From Adenophora triphylla var. japonica (Eukaryota > Streptophyta > Magnoliopsida > Asterales > Campanulaceae), in NCBI GenBank assembly GCA_022495995.1, contig JAFEMH010000935.1, positions 514,288 through 578,287 of the forward strand: a DNA stretch of 64,000 bases. The letters are read 5' to 3'. A model generated the notes under the pieces. It saw only the letters and a program-made list of their open reading frames with translations. It did not search any database and had not been told where the DNA came from. Of this stretch, positions 10,848 through 21,302 are shown in pieces. The translations under genes and the position numbers were made by a program. How positions within the stretch are numbered: position 1 is the stretch's first letter; each line of letters starts with the position of its first letter.

Positions 10848-10900
10848 GAGCCCCTCGGCAACGTCACTTTTGGAAAAAGTGGGGTTGTCGATAAAATAAG
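10848..10900 (-). promoter_or_regulatory. T-C polypurine tract and preceding hairpin
   Basis: On the minus strand GCCGAGGGGCTC directly precedes the LTR start, a polypurine tract for plus-strand DNA synthesis. Just upstream CACTTTT-TCC-AAAAGTG can form a 7-bp stem with a 3-nt loop. Confidence 0.65.
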
Positions 10901-10959
10901 ACCCAATCCCAATGAGCATGAGGGATAAGGTAACGGGCTAGAAGGGTGAATCTGGGAGT

Positions 10960-11033
10960 CTAATGGCTGGACCTTTACGAGAAGGGATTCCTACGTATCC
11001 CTTTAAGAAGGGAATCAAGCCAAATCGTAGTTC
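10960..11033 (-). ncRNA. GAACTACG stem-loop motif, copy 1 (T-C 3' region)
   Basis: On the minus strand GAACTACG, GGCTTGATTCCCTT, AAGGGATACGTAGG and AGGTCCAGCC appear in order. CTACG pairs with CGTAG (outer stem), and TCCCTT with AAGGGA (inner stem). A second hairpin, CCTT/AAGG, precedes GGTCC. It is one of six copies in the window. The RNA role is inferred from pairing only. Confidence 0.55.
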
Positions 11034-11159
11034 GGAAAAACCAAGACTAACTACAAGCAAGAAAGGGGTAGAAATGTGTCTTCATACCTTTCTTTGTGCT
11101 TACCTGTGACTTCTTGCGGGGTCGATACTACTTTGCGGTTGGCTAGTAACTTCCTTTCA

Positions 11160-11870
11160 TGCCAGGTTGTAGGCTGAGGGTCTCATGCCTGCAACCGGTA
11201 TTTGCGAGTAGTCTGTCGGAGGGTCTCATGCTATCGCTGTTGACGAGTTGTAGGCTGCCGGAGGGTCTCATGCAAAGAACGGGTCTTTGTGGATGCCGGG
11301 GTCTCATACCACTTCTCTAATGCGGGGTAGTTGCCGGAGGGTCTCACACTACCGCTTGCTTCTCTTCGTGGACGCCGGGAGGGTCTCATACCATTTCTTC
11401 GATGCGGGGTAGTTGCCGAGAGGGTCTCACACTACCGCGCTTCTCTTCATGGACGCCGGAGGGTCTCATACCACTTCTTCGATGCGGGGTAGTTGCCGGA
11501 GGGTCTCACTACTGCCGCTTCTCTTCGTGGACGCCTGAGGGTCTCATACCACTTCTTCTGATGCAGGGTAGTTGCCGGAGGGTCTCACACTACTGTTACT
11601 TCTCTTCGTGGACGCCGGAGGGTCTCATACCACTTCTCCTTCTTCATCGTTGGGGATGAGTATAGCTGCCTGGGGTCTCACGCTATCTCTTTTCTGCTCT
11701 GTTGGGGATAAACGTAGCTGCCAGGGGTCTCACGCTACTTCTTCTGTTCTGCTCTTTGTCGTTGATAAGTATAGCTGCCAGGGGACTCACGCTATCTCCT
11801 TTCTGTTCTGTTCTTTGTCGTTGATAAGTATAGCTGCCAGGGGTCTCACGCTACTTCTTCTTTCTGTTCT
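11160..11870. repeat. Tandem hairpin array with GGGTCTCA loops (T-C)
   Basis: There are about 17 hairpins. Each has GAGGGTCTCA or GGGGTCTCA between short complementary arms such as GGTAG/CTACC, GTGG/CCAC, ATAGC/GCTAT and GTAGC/GCTAC. The first has a 9-bp stem, GTTGTAGGC/GCCTGCAAC with one G-T pair. In the left half units alternate to give a period near 115 bp; in the right half the period is near 62 bp. The array lies between the LTR and the antisense gene remnant. Confidence 0.88.
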
Positions 11871-12538
11871 GTTGCCGATTTTGCTGTTGAACGGTCTTTG
11901 TTGATTGTCGCTTTTCTTTTGTGTCCTGGGTTTTACTTGGGAAACTGGGGACTTTGCTTCTTTCCTGTGCCTCGAGGCTACTGGTCTCTGGGAATTTGTT
12001 CGTTAAGCCGGGGATTCTGCTTTCTGGGGAATTGGCTTCTTTTCTTGGGATTGTGGGGCTGCTGGTCTTGCTGAGCTCTGCTTGGGGGCTATCACAGATA
12101 CAGGCCTTTTGCTTTTTCTCTTTCTTTCTCAATTTGGTGTGAGGGCCAGTTTTGAGACTCAATTGATTATTGTACCTGCGAGGGTAAAACAACAACTCCC
12201 AGCGCTATGCCTAAATAAGCCTATCTTGTTAGCAAAGATTAATTTATGTTAGCTTGGTTTGCGTGAGTCTGTCTGTTCTGGGAAAGCAAATGCGATTATT
12301 GGGTTAAAGGTCAGCTTTGTCAGGTTTATACATGGGGTTTTGGGATTGTTTCGGACAGGTGTGTATAGTAGGGGTCCTCTCCCGTGTATTTTCAGGGGTA
12401 TGTGTATGAGGGTAAGGGGTGTGTTATGGCAACGGCGAGTTGGAAAATGCTCTGGGGTAACCACTGCAGGCTTTTCCACAATGTCTGCTATCAGCCAAAG
12501 TATGTCGCCCGACATGTCATATCTGTTTGGCTTATTGT
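11871..12538. other. T-C 3' region without a recognised gene
   Basis: It has G- and T-rich text on plus with several open frames but no domain I recognise. By position it would be the spacer or the decayed first antisense gene of a Tat element. No plant-mobile-domain motif is visible. Confidence 0.5.
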
Positions 12539-12578
12539 GTCGCACGACTGAGGGATGCTCGTAACAGGCCCTTTTAAA
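12539..12578 (+). promoter_or_regulatory. Antisense promoter of T-C: GTCGCACGAC box and TATA-like TTTTAAAA
   Basis: GTCGCACGAC at 12539-12548 is followed after 24 nt by TTTAAA (12573-12578, within CTTTTAAAAG). A related box, TGTCGCCCGACA, lies at 12503-12514. Decamer and spacing match T-C's own LTR promoter. Confidence 0.6.
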
Positions 12579-12689
12579 AGTAGGTCCAGGTTTCATTCTG
12601 CAGACACTGTCTTCTTAGTAGAGAAACCCAGCAGCCCTTATTTGGCAGATAAGCGATTCCTTTGGTCAAGACTGATACTTTTGGCTGCA

Positions 12690-12854
12690 ATGAAACATTA
12701 TAACAAAGAGGTTGCTTCCCGGGAGTGTCAATTTCATCGGGACTTCATCGAAATTTGGGGATTTCATCTGAGACAACATAGGAATGTTATCGATAAGCGG
12801 TACAGTATGCCTTATATTTGGTCCTTGAAAGATTGGAGGGTTGGTCTAAGATGA
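12690..12854 (+). pseudogene. Remnant of the second antisense gene of T-C
   Basis: An open stretch starts at an ATG near 12690 and ends at 12852-12854. It contains DKRYSMPYIWSLKDWR, which resembles EERYKIKSLWSLKEL in the T-B antisense gene at 36342-36580 and IKYVWALKELMPDWD in the T-E gene at 59100. All three are antisense to their element and all lie behind an element-specific palindrome and TATA-like box. Only the N-terminal part is left. The gene ends where the CACTA-derived AT-rich sequence begins, consistent with the deletion that also removed pol. Function is unknown. Confidence 0.5.
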
Positions 12855-12909
12855 GATTGGGTTTTGATAGTTGTGGATGAGAACGACTCTTATCTTGTTT
12901 ATAAATGTT

Positions 12910-14190
12910 AATTTAATTCATCATTGTAAAATTTCAAATTTTACAATAAAGAATTAATATTTCAAATTATTCACAATATTAATAATTTAAAAAATATGAG
13001 AGATGTGTGTGTTAATTCATTATTGTAAAATTATGCATTTTACGGTAATGAATAAAAATTAATGTTACGACGTGACGTTGTGACGGTTGAAACACAAAAG
13101 CTTAGAAACCCGTTTAAGAATCTTTAACTTATCATGTTGAGGTCAACATGTAGTCATCGATTCTTAAATTATCCGTGTGGACAGTCTTGAAATGCACGAT
13201 TATATGATTTGTAAATATCATCATTGTCTATTAAAATTGCTTGAATAGTCGATAGTTGAGATATTTTGGTTCCATTAATCCTATTGTTCTCTGAGTGTAT
13301 ACTAGACATATATGGTTGATTACACTGTCGATTCTAATCGATAGTGTTTGATTGACCTAGTCTACGTCGTGCACTTGGAGACCATGGGGTTATGCTGCCG
13401 AAATTTCTTGATTTTCGATTATAAAGCAAGTAGACAAGGTGATATTTGCAATTCATATGTGTATTTCGGGATGGGATAGAAGCCAACCCAATTCTAAACT
13501 TAATGGACATGAATTGTCCTTTCATCATAGGGAATAATATACTTTACAACAAAGAATTAAATATTAATATTTAAAATTATTCAAAATATTATGATAGATG
13601 TGTGTGTTAATTCATTATTGTAAAATTATGCATTTTACGGTAATGAATAAAAATTAATGTTACGACGTGACGTTGTGACGGTTGAAACACAAAAGCTTAG
13701 AAACCCGTTTAAGAATCTTTAACTTATCATGTTGAGGTCAACATGTAGTCATCGATTCTTAAATTGTCTGTGTGGACAGTCTTGAAATGCACGATTATAT
13801 GATTTGTAAATATCATCATTGTCTATTAAAATTGCTTGAATAGTCGATAGTTGAGATATTTCGGTTGCATTAATCCTATTGTTCTCTGAGTGTATACTAG
13901 ACATATATGGTTGATTACACGCTGTCGATTCTAATCGATAGTGTTTGATTGACCTAGTCTACGTCGTGCACTTGGAGACCATGGGGTTATGCTGCCAAAA
14001 TTTCTTGATTTTCGATTATAAAGCAAGTAGACAAGGTGATATTTGCAATTCATACGTGTATTTCGGGATGGGATAGAAGCCAACCCAATTCTAAACCTAA
14101 TGGACATGAATTGTCCTTTCATCATAGGGAATGATATACTTTACAACAAAGAATTAAATATTAATATTCAAAATATTAATAATTAAAAAA
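12910..14190. repeat. Tandem duplication of about 595 bp in the CACTA element
   Basis: 13001 onward and 13596 onward are near-identical over about 590 bp (TTACGACGTGACGTTGTGAC, AGAAACCCGTTTAAGAATC, GCCAACCCAATTCTAAAC). Both contain the same minus-strand open frame, so that frame is a shadow. A partial third copy lies at 18471-18745, beyond the transposase gene. Confidence 0.9.
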
Positions 14191-14342
14191 ATGTGATAGA
14201 TGTGTGCGATAGAAGCCAACCCCAATTCTAAACCTAAAGAAACATGTCTTGTTGCTTTTAAGTTTGTAATCCAAATTTAGGGAATTGTAATGCGTTAATT
14301 ACATCTAAACTGTTAATACATTATGAAATGCAGGAGTTAATT

Positions 14343-17300
14343 ATGTCTGGAGAAGATCGTAATTGGATGGATAATCGTAGTAATCACGGTAGAAGGGGTG
14401 TCAGACCTCAATTCTTAGAAGGTTTAGAACATTTCGTGGAGTTTGCTAGAGCGCATCCCCAGTGCATGCGTGGTGATAAGATTAGGTGTCCTTGTAAAAA
14501 GTGTAAGAATAGAAAATATCGAGTGTTGGATGGGTAAAGAAACATGTTTTAGAGGCGGGGTTTGTTGATGGTTACAAGGTATGGGTAGCGCGGGGAGCGT
14601 TATGTGGTTGAAACAAGTGTTCGCAATCATCCTCTTGTATCAAGTGGTCCGCCAAGGGAACTGAACATTTGATTGATGAAGAGGAGCCGTCTGTCGGTTT
14701 GGATGATATGGTTCGAAATGCGCCTGGAGTTTGATTGGAACCCTAATCCAATAGAGGCACCAAATCCCGTTGCAAAGAAGTTTATGGATTTAATGGACTC
14801 TGCAAATGAGAAAATTCATGTAGGTGCAAAGGCTACGGTGTTAGAGCAAGTGGCCCGAGCTTCTAACTATCAAGGCTGATACAAATATGAGCCGGCATAC
14901 TTACGATCGTATAATGTCATGGGGACGACGGATGGTACCCGAAGAAAGTAATATGGTTCACAATTTTTATGAGACGAAAAGTTGGTGGGGCGAGATCGGT
15001 CTTGGGTATGTTAAAATTGATGCTTGCAAGAATCGAGTGCATGCTTTTTATAAAGAAAATGAGGGCCTCGATACATGTTCAATATGTGGACTTAGTAGGT
15101 ATAAGCCACAACGCCGTGGTAGTGCCAAGCACAAGAAAAACGTGCCTCGGGCGCGATTTACGTTATATGCCGCTAATTCCTAGGTTGCAACGAATTTACG
15201 CATTGAAAGAAAGCTCGAAGCCATGCGTTGGCACAAAGAGTGTCCTCGTGAAGAGGGTGTGATGACTCATCCTTCGACGGTGAAGCATGGAAACATTTTG
15301 ATGCCACTTACCACGATTTTGCTTTGCGGATCCTAGAAACATAAAGTGGGGATATGTACGGATGGGTTTTCTCCATTTGGACCGGGGCAAAATCTTATTC
15401 ATGTTGGCTGTTATAGTCACGGTGTATAATCTTCCCCGTGGTTATGTATGAGTGATCCTTATATGTATTTGAGTTTGTTCATTTTCGGGCCTTCGAATCC
15501 GAGGCAAAAACATTGATGTGTATCTTCGACCTCTTATGGATGAACTCAAACAGTTTGTGGAATGATGGTGTTCGGGCATGGGATGCTTTCAAGTTGCAAA
15601 ATTTTAACATGAGGGCTGCAGTGATGATGTGGACAATTAATGACTTTCCTGCTTATGGTATGATGTCGGGATGGAGCACACATGGGAGATTGGCTGTCCG
15701 TATTGTATGGAAAATACGGATGCATTCACACTTCGGCATTACAAGAAGCGAGTGTTGGTTTGATTTCCACCGACGGTTTCTTCCTAGTGACCATCCATTT
15801 CGTAAACAGAGGAATGCTTTCACCAAAAATAGAGTTGAGAATCGGGGCCCCCCTCCTCATCTGAGTGGGGAGGATATTTTTGAGCAGTGTCACGAGGTGT
15901 CGATGTCGGGTGGGGAAAGATATTTTCAAAGGATAGACCGAGACGGATTTGGTAAAGACCATAACTGGATTAAAAAGAGTATATTTTGGGAGTTACCGTA
16001 TTGGAAGACGAACTTGATAAGACATAACCTTGATGTCATGCATATTGAAAAAAATGTGTTTGACAATATTTTCAATACAGTGATGGGTTTTAAGGCCTCA
16101 ACGAAGGACACAGACAAGGGTCGGCTAGACCTTGAAGCGATTTCTGCAATCGTAAAGATCTCAACATTACTAAAGTTAATGGAAAAGATTTCAAACCATT
16201 GCTCCCTTTGTTACGTCGGGAGAGGATAAGCAACGTGTTACTGCGGTGGTTGAAAGATTTGAAACTTCCCGATGGGTATGCATCTAATATTGGCAGCTTG
16301 TGTGAATGTGGAAGAAGGGACGGTATATGGGTTGAAAAGTCATGATTGTCACGTATTATTGGATAGGTTGCTACCAATTGCATTTAGATACATTCTCCCT
16401 AATGAAATATGGGTTGCCCTAACAGAATTGAGTGAACTCTTCAGAGCATTGACTTCCAGCACTCTTCGTGTTGAGGATATGAAAAGACTCAAAGAGAGTA
16501 TTGTGGTGACAATATGCAAGCTTGAAAAGATATTTCCGCCATCTTTCTTTGATTCAATGGAGCATTTACCAATTCACCTAGCTTATGAAGCTAGAGTTGG
16601 AGGACCTGTTCAGTATAGATGGATGTATCCATTTGAACGATTTTTGGGGAGTTTGAAAAAGAAAATGAGCAATAGAGCAAAAGTTGAGGCATCTATGTGC
16701 AATCGGTGATTGTCGACGAAATTGTGTCGTTTGTTTCAACATATTTTCACCCAGACATTGAGACAAGGTTCAATAAAGTGGGACGCAATTATGATGGGGG
16801 AGTCACTGATCCTGATGGAAAAATTTTAGTTTTTTCTTCTCCTGGTCGATTCCTTGGCAATAGAAAGTGCACGCGCATGCTAAGCAGAAAAGAATTAGAA
16901 GCGGCTAAACTCTATATTCTCCTAAACTGTGCTGAGGTCGAGGACTACTTGAAGTAAGCATTCTTCATTTGTTATTAAGTAATGTTAATCCTAATAACTT
17001 TAATACGAACTAAGCAACTTTATGTTCTCCTTGAATGTAGTATGTTCGAAGAACAGGCTGGAGACATTGCGCCAGAATTGATTTCAATAAGGTCAGACAA
17101 CGAATTTCCCTCCTGGTTTAATAATTATGTAAATGCCAATTCATTAATTCAATGTTATTAATATAATTTGAAGTATGAGTTTTTTACTATTTATGTGTTT
17201 TTATTTAGATTTTGAACAACCTTGGAGATGCAAAAGCTGCGAGATTACAAGCATTAGCACACGGTCCGTCCTTAAGAGTGAATGTATATAAGGGATATTT

Positions 17301-17988
17301 TGTCAATGGCTACGTATTCCACACCGAAGAATATGGCCAAACGAAATCAACTTGGAATAGCGGGGTCAATCTCAAGGGAAATCTCGATTATTATGGCGTA
17401 TTGAAAGAAGTTATTGAATTGGAGTACTTGCTTGGAAATTCTGTAGTTCTTTTCAATTGTGAGTGGCGGGACGCTGAGCGAGGCATTACAAAACATGGCA
17501 CTTTTGATCTCGTTGACTTAAAGCATTCTTCTAGGCATAATGGTGATGATGTGTTCATTCTTGCATCTCAAGCACAACAGGTGTATATGACCCCCTACCC
17601 CCGTCGACGAAGAGAGTCTAGCGGATGGTGGGCCGTATGGAAAACCAAAGCAAGAAGCACTTTTGATATACCATTGCGTGCAAAAACGTCTACTTCAAAT
17701 ATTGATTCATCATTAAATGATTGTTATTAGGAAGAGGAAATGCCTATACCTTCGATTATTTCCTTGAATGATAATGTCGAGGATGAAGCATTAATGGCCG
17801 AAAACACCCGTCCACTAGGGGAGGAAGTCACTTTCAATGAAATCGATGATGACAATGTGGAGGATGAGGAAGGAGAAGGGTATATATCTGGGTCCGATGA
17901 TGAAGATGAGGAAGAAGACGACGACGAGGAAACTAGTGAAGAAGAAATTGAATTTTGTAGTGATAGTGATCAAGATTGTAGTGAATGA
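14343..17988 (+). pseudogene. TNP2-like CACTA transposase, frame-broken
   Basis: The start is ATG 14343 (MSGEDRNWMDNRS). Residues 1-62 form the Transposase-associated domain ending IRCPCKKCKNRKYR. The TNP2 catalytic region (about 15510-16230) has INDFPAYGMMSGWSTHGR, FDFHRRFLPSDHPFR and LDVMHIEKNVFDNI. DUF4218 follows (16390-16700: LPIHLAYEARVGGPVQYRWM), then DUF4216 (17400-17600: LVDLKHSSRHNGDDVFILA) and a very acidic tail ending at 17988. Frameshifts or stops near 14535, 14880, 15183 and 16230 break it. Likely introns lie at 16953-17040 and 17128-17210 (GTAAGC...TGTAG; GTAAAT...TTTAG). It would cut at CACTA ends in the nucleus. Confidence 0.9.
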
Positions 17989-18267
17989 ATCAGTTTAATT
18001 TTAATTCAGATAATGTTTTGTATATAATGTTTACATTTTATATCACTTATCACTGTAATATTATATCTATTTCATGATTTTCAATTTTACTTGGTTACTC
18101 TTTACATGCTATGTAATATTACATCTCTCTCATAATTTGGACAATAAATGATTCCTACTATTTAAATGCAAACTGCAAACATCTTACTCCATAATTTACT
18201 TGAACATGTAGTCATTAATTTGAATGTCATCGTGTGAAAAGGTTGTTGGAAAAAAATAAATAATTAG

Positions 18268-18395
<128 letters not shown>

Positions 18396-18470
18396 ATATA
18401 ATAATAATAAATAAAAAATAAAATAATAAATAAAAATAAAAATAAAAATATACATATATGTATATATATA

Positions 18471-18745
18471 AATATCATTATTGTCTATTAAAATTGCTTG
18501 AATAGTCGATAGTTAAAATATTACGGTTGCATTAATCCTATTGTTCTCTGAGTGTATACTAGACATGGTTGATTACACACTGTCGATTCTAATCGATAGT
18601 GTTTGATTGACCTAGTCTACGTCGTGCACTTGGAGACCATGGGGTTATGCTGTCAAAATTTCTTGATTTTCGATTATAAAGCAAGTAGACAAAGTGATAT
18701 TTGCAATTCATACGTGTATTTCGGGATGGGATAGAAGCCAACCCC
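18471..18745. repeat. Partial third copy of the CACTA internal repeat
   Basis: It repeats the text of 13205-13485 and 13810-14080 (AAATTGCTTGAATAGTCGAT, GTCTACGTCGTGCACTTGG), here downstream of the transposase gene. Confidence 0.88.
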
Positions 18746-18780
18746 ACTACTATCACGTACAAACACTACCATGGGGTTAT

Positions 18781-18926
18781 GCTGGAGTGGAAAATCTCAA
18801 GTTTTTTGCACAAGCATTAGGCCCAAAGATTGAAACTTTGATTAATTATTATAATAGTAAATCTACTTTCAAAGTTTCAATCTTTGGGCCAAATGCTTGT
18901 GCAAACTTGATATTTTCCACTCCAGC
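18781..18926. repeat. Near-perfect fold-back (about 58-bp arms)
   Basis: The left arm 18781-18840 (GCTGGAGTGGAAAAT...) and right arm 18870-18926 (...ATTTTCCACTCCAGC) are complementary with only about three differences and a loop near 29 nt. It resembles a young MIRNA-type hairpin or a fold-back element. No target was sought. Confidence 0.85.
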
Positions 18927-18978
18927 TCATTATAAATGTAAACCCTCTCTCTCTCTACCCCTCTCTATTTTGTTAATT

Positions 18979-19120
18979 TTGTGGTGGTGGTGGTAGTGGT
19001 GGTATACGTAGTAGTATTAGTAATAGTAGTGGTAGTAGTGGTGGTAGTAGCGGTAGTAGTGGTAATAGTGGTGGTGGTAGTACGTAGTGGTGGTGGTAGT
19101 AGTAGTGATGGTGGTAGTGG
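18979..19120. repeat. GGT/AGT trinucleotide-rich tract
   Basis: It is an irregular run of GGTGGTGGTAGT and GTAGTAGTGG units. No gene is supported. Confidence 0.9.
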
Positions 19121-19329
19121 GACTCTTTTCACATAGTGTATATTGGCTGCAAACATCTTACTCCATAATTTGCTTGGACATGTAGTCATTATTTTGAATG
19201 CTTCCTACTATTTAAATTTTGTTCTACTTGATAATATTTTCTGTCTACATATATATTATACTAGTTTAGATATGTCGGGTCGAGTGGCAATCGTTCAAAG
19301 AGAAGGAAGGTTGCGGGTTTTGTCCATCG

Positions 19330-19628
19330 TCTTGTTTCACCAAGGACGGGAGGGAGGATCTACTTCTGGTTACGGGCGTAGTGAACCATCCGGGCGGAGT
19401 TAATTTGGACGCAATTATTAATGAGGAAGGAAAAATGGAAATATCTATCTCTCCCGGTGGCGGTAAGTATTATTTAATTGTAAATGTCATATATATAATG
19501 TTTACATTTTATTATTGTCTTTTTATTTGTATATTTATTGATATATTGTTTTTTAATTAATATCTTAATAGGTTTATACATGCATGGTGGTGGTAGTGGT
19601 AGCAGCAGCGGCAGCGCTCGTGGTTGTT
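19330..19628 (+). pseudogene. Possible second CACTA ORF fragment
   Basis: A stretch with an open frame (VNHPGGVNLDAIINEEGKME at about 19375-19440) meets GTAAGTATT at 19465. A possible acceptor, TTAATAG at about 19566-19572, precedes a short Gly/Ser-rich end (GGGSGSSSGSARGC) and a stop at 19628. CACTA elements often carry a second gene between TNP2 and the right end. No domain is recognised, so this may be chance. Confidence 0.3.
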
Positions 19629-19687
19629 AAACATGATTTTTCATTGACATGTAATTAAACAAACAAACAAACAAACATATGTAGTTT

Positions 19688-19850
19688 CTCTTTCCCTTTC
19701 CCCTTTTCCCCTTTTCCCCGTAGTTTCCCTTCCCTTTTCCCCTTTCCCCTTTCCCTTTCCCCCTTTCCCTTTCCCTTTCCCCCTTTCCCCCTTTCCCCTT
19801 TCCCTTTCCCCTTTCCCGACCGTTTCCCCTTTCCCCTTCCCCTGTCGCTT
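19688..19850. repeat. CCCTTTCC simple repeat
   Basis: It is an irregular array of CCCTTTCC and CCTTTCCCC units, strictly pyrimidine on plus. Gly/Lys/Glu-rich frames on minus are artefacts. Confidence 0.95.
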
Positions 19851-20016
19851 GATTTGGACAAACATATGTATTTTATTTGATGTACAAGCGAAACAGGTTA
19901 TTTGTGTGTGTTTGTAGTTTGTAGTTTGTAATTGTATTTGTTTAAAACAAGTTGTTTGAACAGGTTTACTGACCTTTTAAAGGTGGTTTAATAATAAAAA
20001 CGAAATTTTTTAAAAA

Positions 20017-20520
20017 AATCGGCGGATTACCGACGGAAATTTCCGTCGGTAAATTAATAAAAAATAAATATCTAATTTCCGGCGGAAATATCCGTCGGAA
20101 AATAATAAAAATTAAAAAAATAAAACTCATTACGACGGATATATCCGTCGGTTTATGAATTTAGATTTCCGGACGGACATATCCGGCGGTAAATTTTATG
20201 GATTCCGACGGTTATAACCGTCGGTAATGGTTTTATTTACCGACGGATATATCCGTCGGTTTATGATTTATTACCGACGGATATTTCCATCGGTAACCTC
20301 CGGCAATTGCTCGGTTAACCGGCGGCATTACTCATTTTCGACGGACGGTTCCGGCGGAATTTGAATTTTCCGGTGACAATCCGCCGGTTTTCAGCGGGAA
20401 TTAGTCCGTCGGTATTACCAACCAATTATTTCTGACGGAACCCGACGGACGCATTCCGTCGGTAATATCCATTTGCCGACGGAAATGTGGAATTACCGAC
20501 GGAAATATCCGTCGGTAAAA
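20017..20520. repeat. CACTA right subterminal repeats
   Basis: There are more than 20 copies of TACCGACGGA or its complement, many arranged as hairpins such as CCGACGGATATATCCGTCGG. In this family subterminal repeats bind the element's regulatory protein. Confidence 0.93.
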
Positions 20521-20538
20521 GGTCTTTTTCTAGTAGTG
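20521..20538. mobile_element. CACTA right terminal inverted repeat
   Basis: GGTCTTTTTCTAGTAGTG is the complement of a standard CACTACTAGAAAAAGACC terminus. The next 3 bp, TTA, would be the target duplication. Confidence 0.92.
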
Positions 20539-20541
20539 TTA

Positions 20542-21287
20542 AGCAGTTCAACCAGGGCAACCCACTCATCTCCGGAGAAGAAGCTACCAATCTGTGTTTC
20601 TTTGGGTTCTTCGAGATTCCCCGGGTTCAGTTGTCAATATCTCATCGGCATCTTGGGCTAGGCTTTCCTTTTGTTCGAGAACTGCTTTGAATCATTTTCT
20701 AAAATTTGCTCGTCTATTAAGTACGCATTATCTTCAATTGAATTAGGCTTAATTATTTTTAAATCTTGATGATTATTTCTTGTTAAGCATTCAATTGTTA
20801 GATTTGCAATCACGGGATACTTAGAAAGGTCAACGAATTTATTCAGAGCAGAGGTAAACACAGTGTTTACAACTCGAAGACGGTCTTCTGTCGTGAGGAC
20901 ATCAGACCGGTCGGAAGACTCGAATTCAATAACAAGAGATTCAGGAGACCGACTCAGGACACGAGGAACAAATTTAGACTCGGAAGGACAAGGACGAGGC
21001 TTGAGCCCAAGTTTTTCAATCATAGTCTCCCTGTCAGCGATTGGTCCTCGGAACGAAGTCCAATTCTGTAGAGGTCTCTCTGCCACTGTCTCCAACATGC
21101 TTAGCTCTGCAACTGGCTTCTTTTCAAATTCTATCATAGCCACCACCTCGCTATCAGAGGAAAAGTCAATCAAATCTCTCAGCTCCTCGGGCTCTGACAG
21201 CCCCTGCTCTTTAAACAAATCTGCCAAGTCACCATCAATATCTACAGGGTCAGCACCGCGGATCTTGCATATCGTGGGCTCATCCAA
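20542..21287 (-). pseudogene. T-C linker between protease and RT, cut by the CACTA element
   Basis: The minus-strand frame has MIEKLGLKPRPCPSESKFVP and LVIEFESSDRSDVLTTEDRL, matching MVTKLGLVPRL and LVVEFESLESPDGLTPEDYE in T-B at 34600-34720. Continuing left in another frame gives EEPKETQIGSF and ALVELL. In T-B the equivalents (EEPKETQIGSF, TLTELL) directly precede the RT domain. The frame stops at the CACTA end at 20538. The region is a conserved acidic linker of Tat polyproteins; its role is unknown. Confidence 0.8.
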
Positions 21288-21302
21288 AACAAACTCTTCA
21301 AA

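Noticed and set aside
11402..11904. Ser/Leu-rich open frames in the T-C array
   Set aside because: They follow the repeat pattern and change frame with unit length.
12259..12564. 101-residue open frame on plus, 115-residue frame on minus
   Set aside because: No recognised motif and both frames overlap; treated as non-coding 3' region of T-C.
13334..14125. Two near-identical 64-residue minus-strand frames
   Set aside because: They lie in the tandem 595-bp repeat and are copies of one chance frame.
19641..19865. Gly/Lys-rich open frames on the minus strand
   Set aside because: They are translations of the CCCTTTCC simple repeat.
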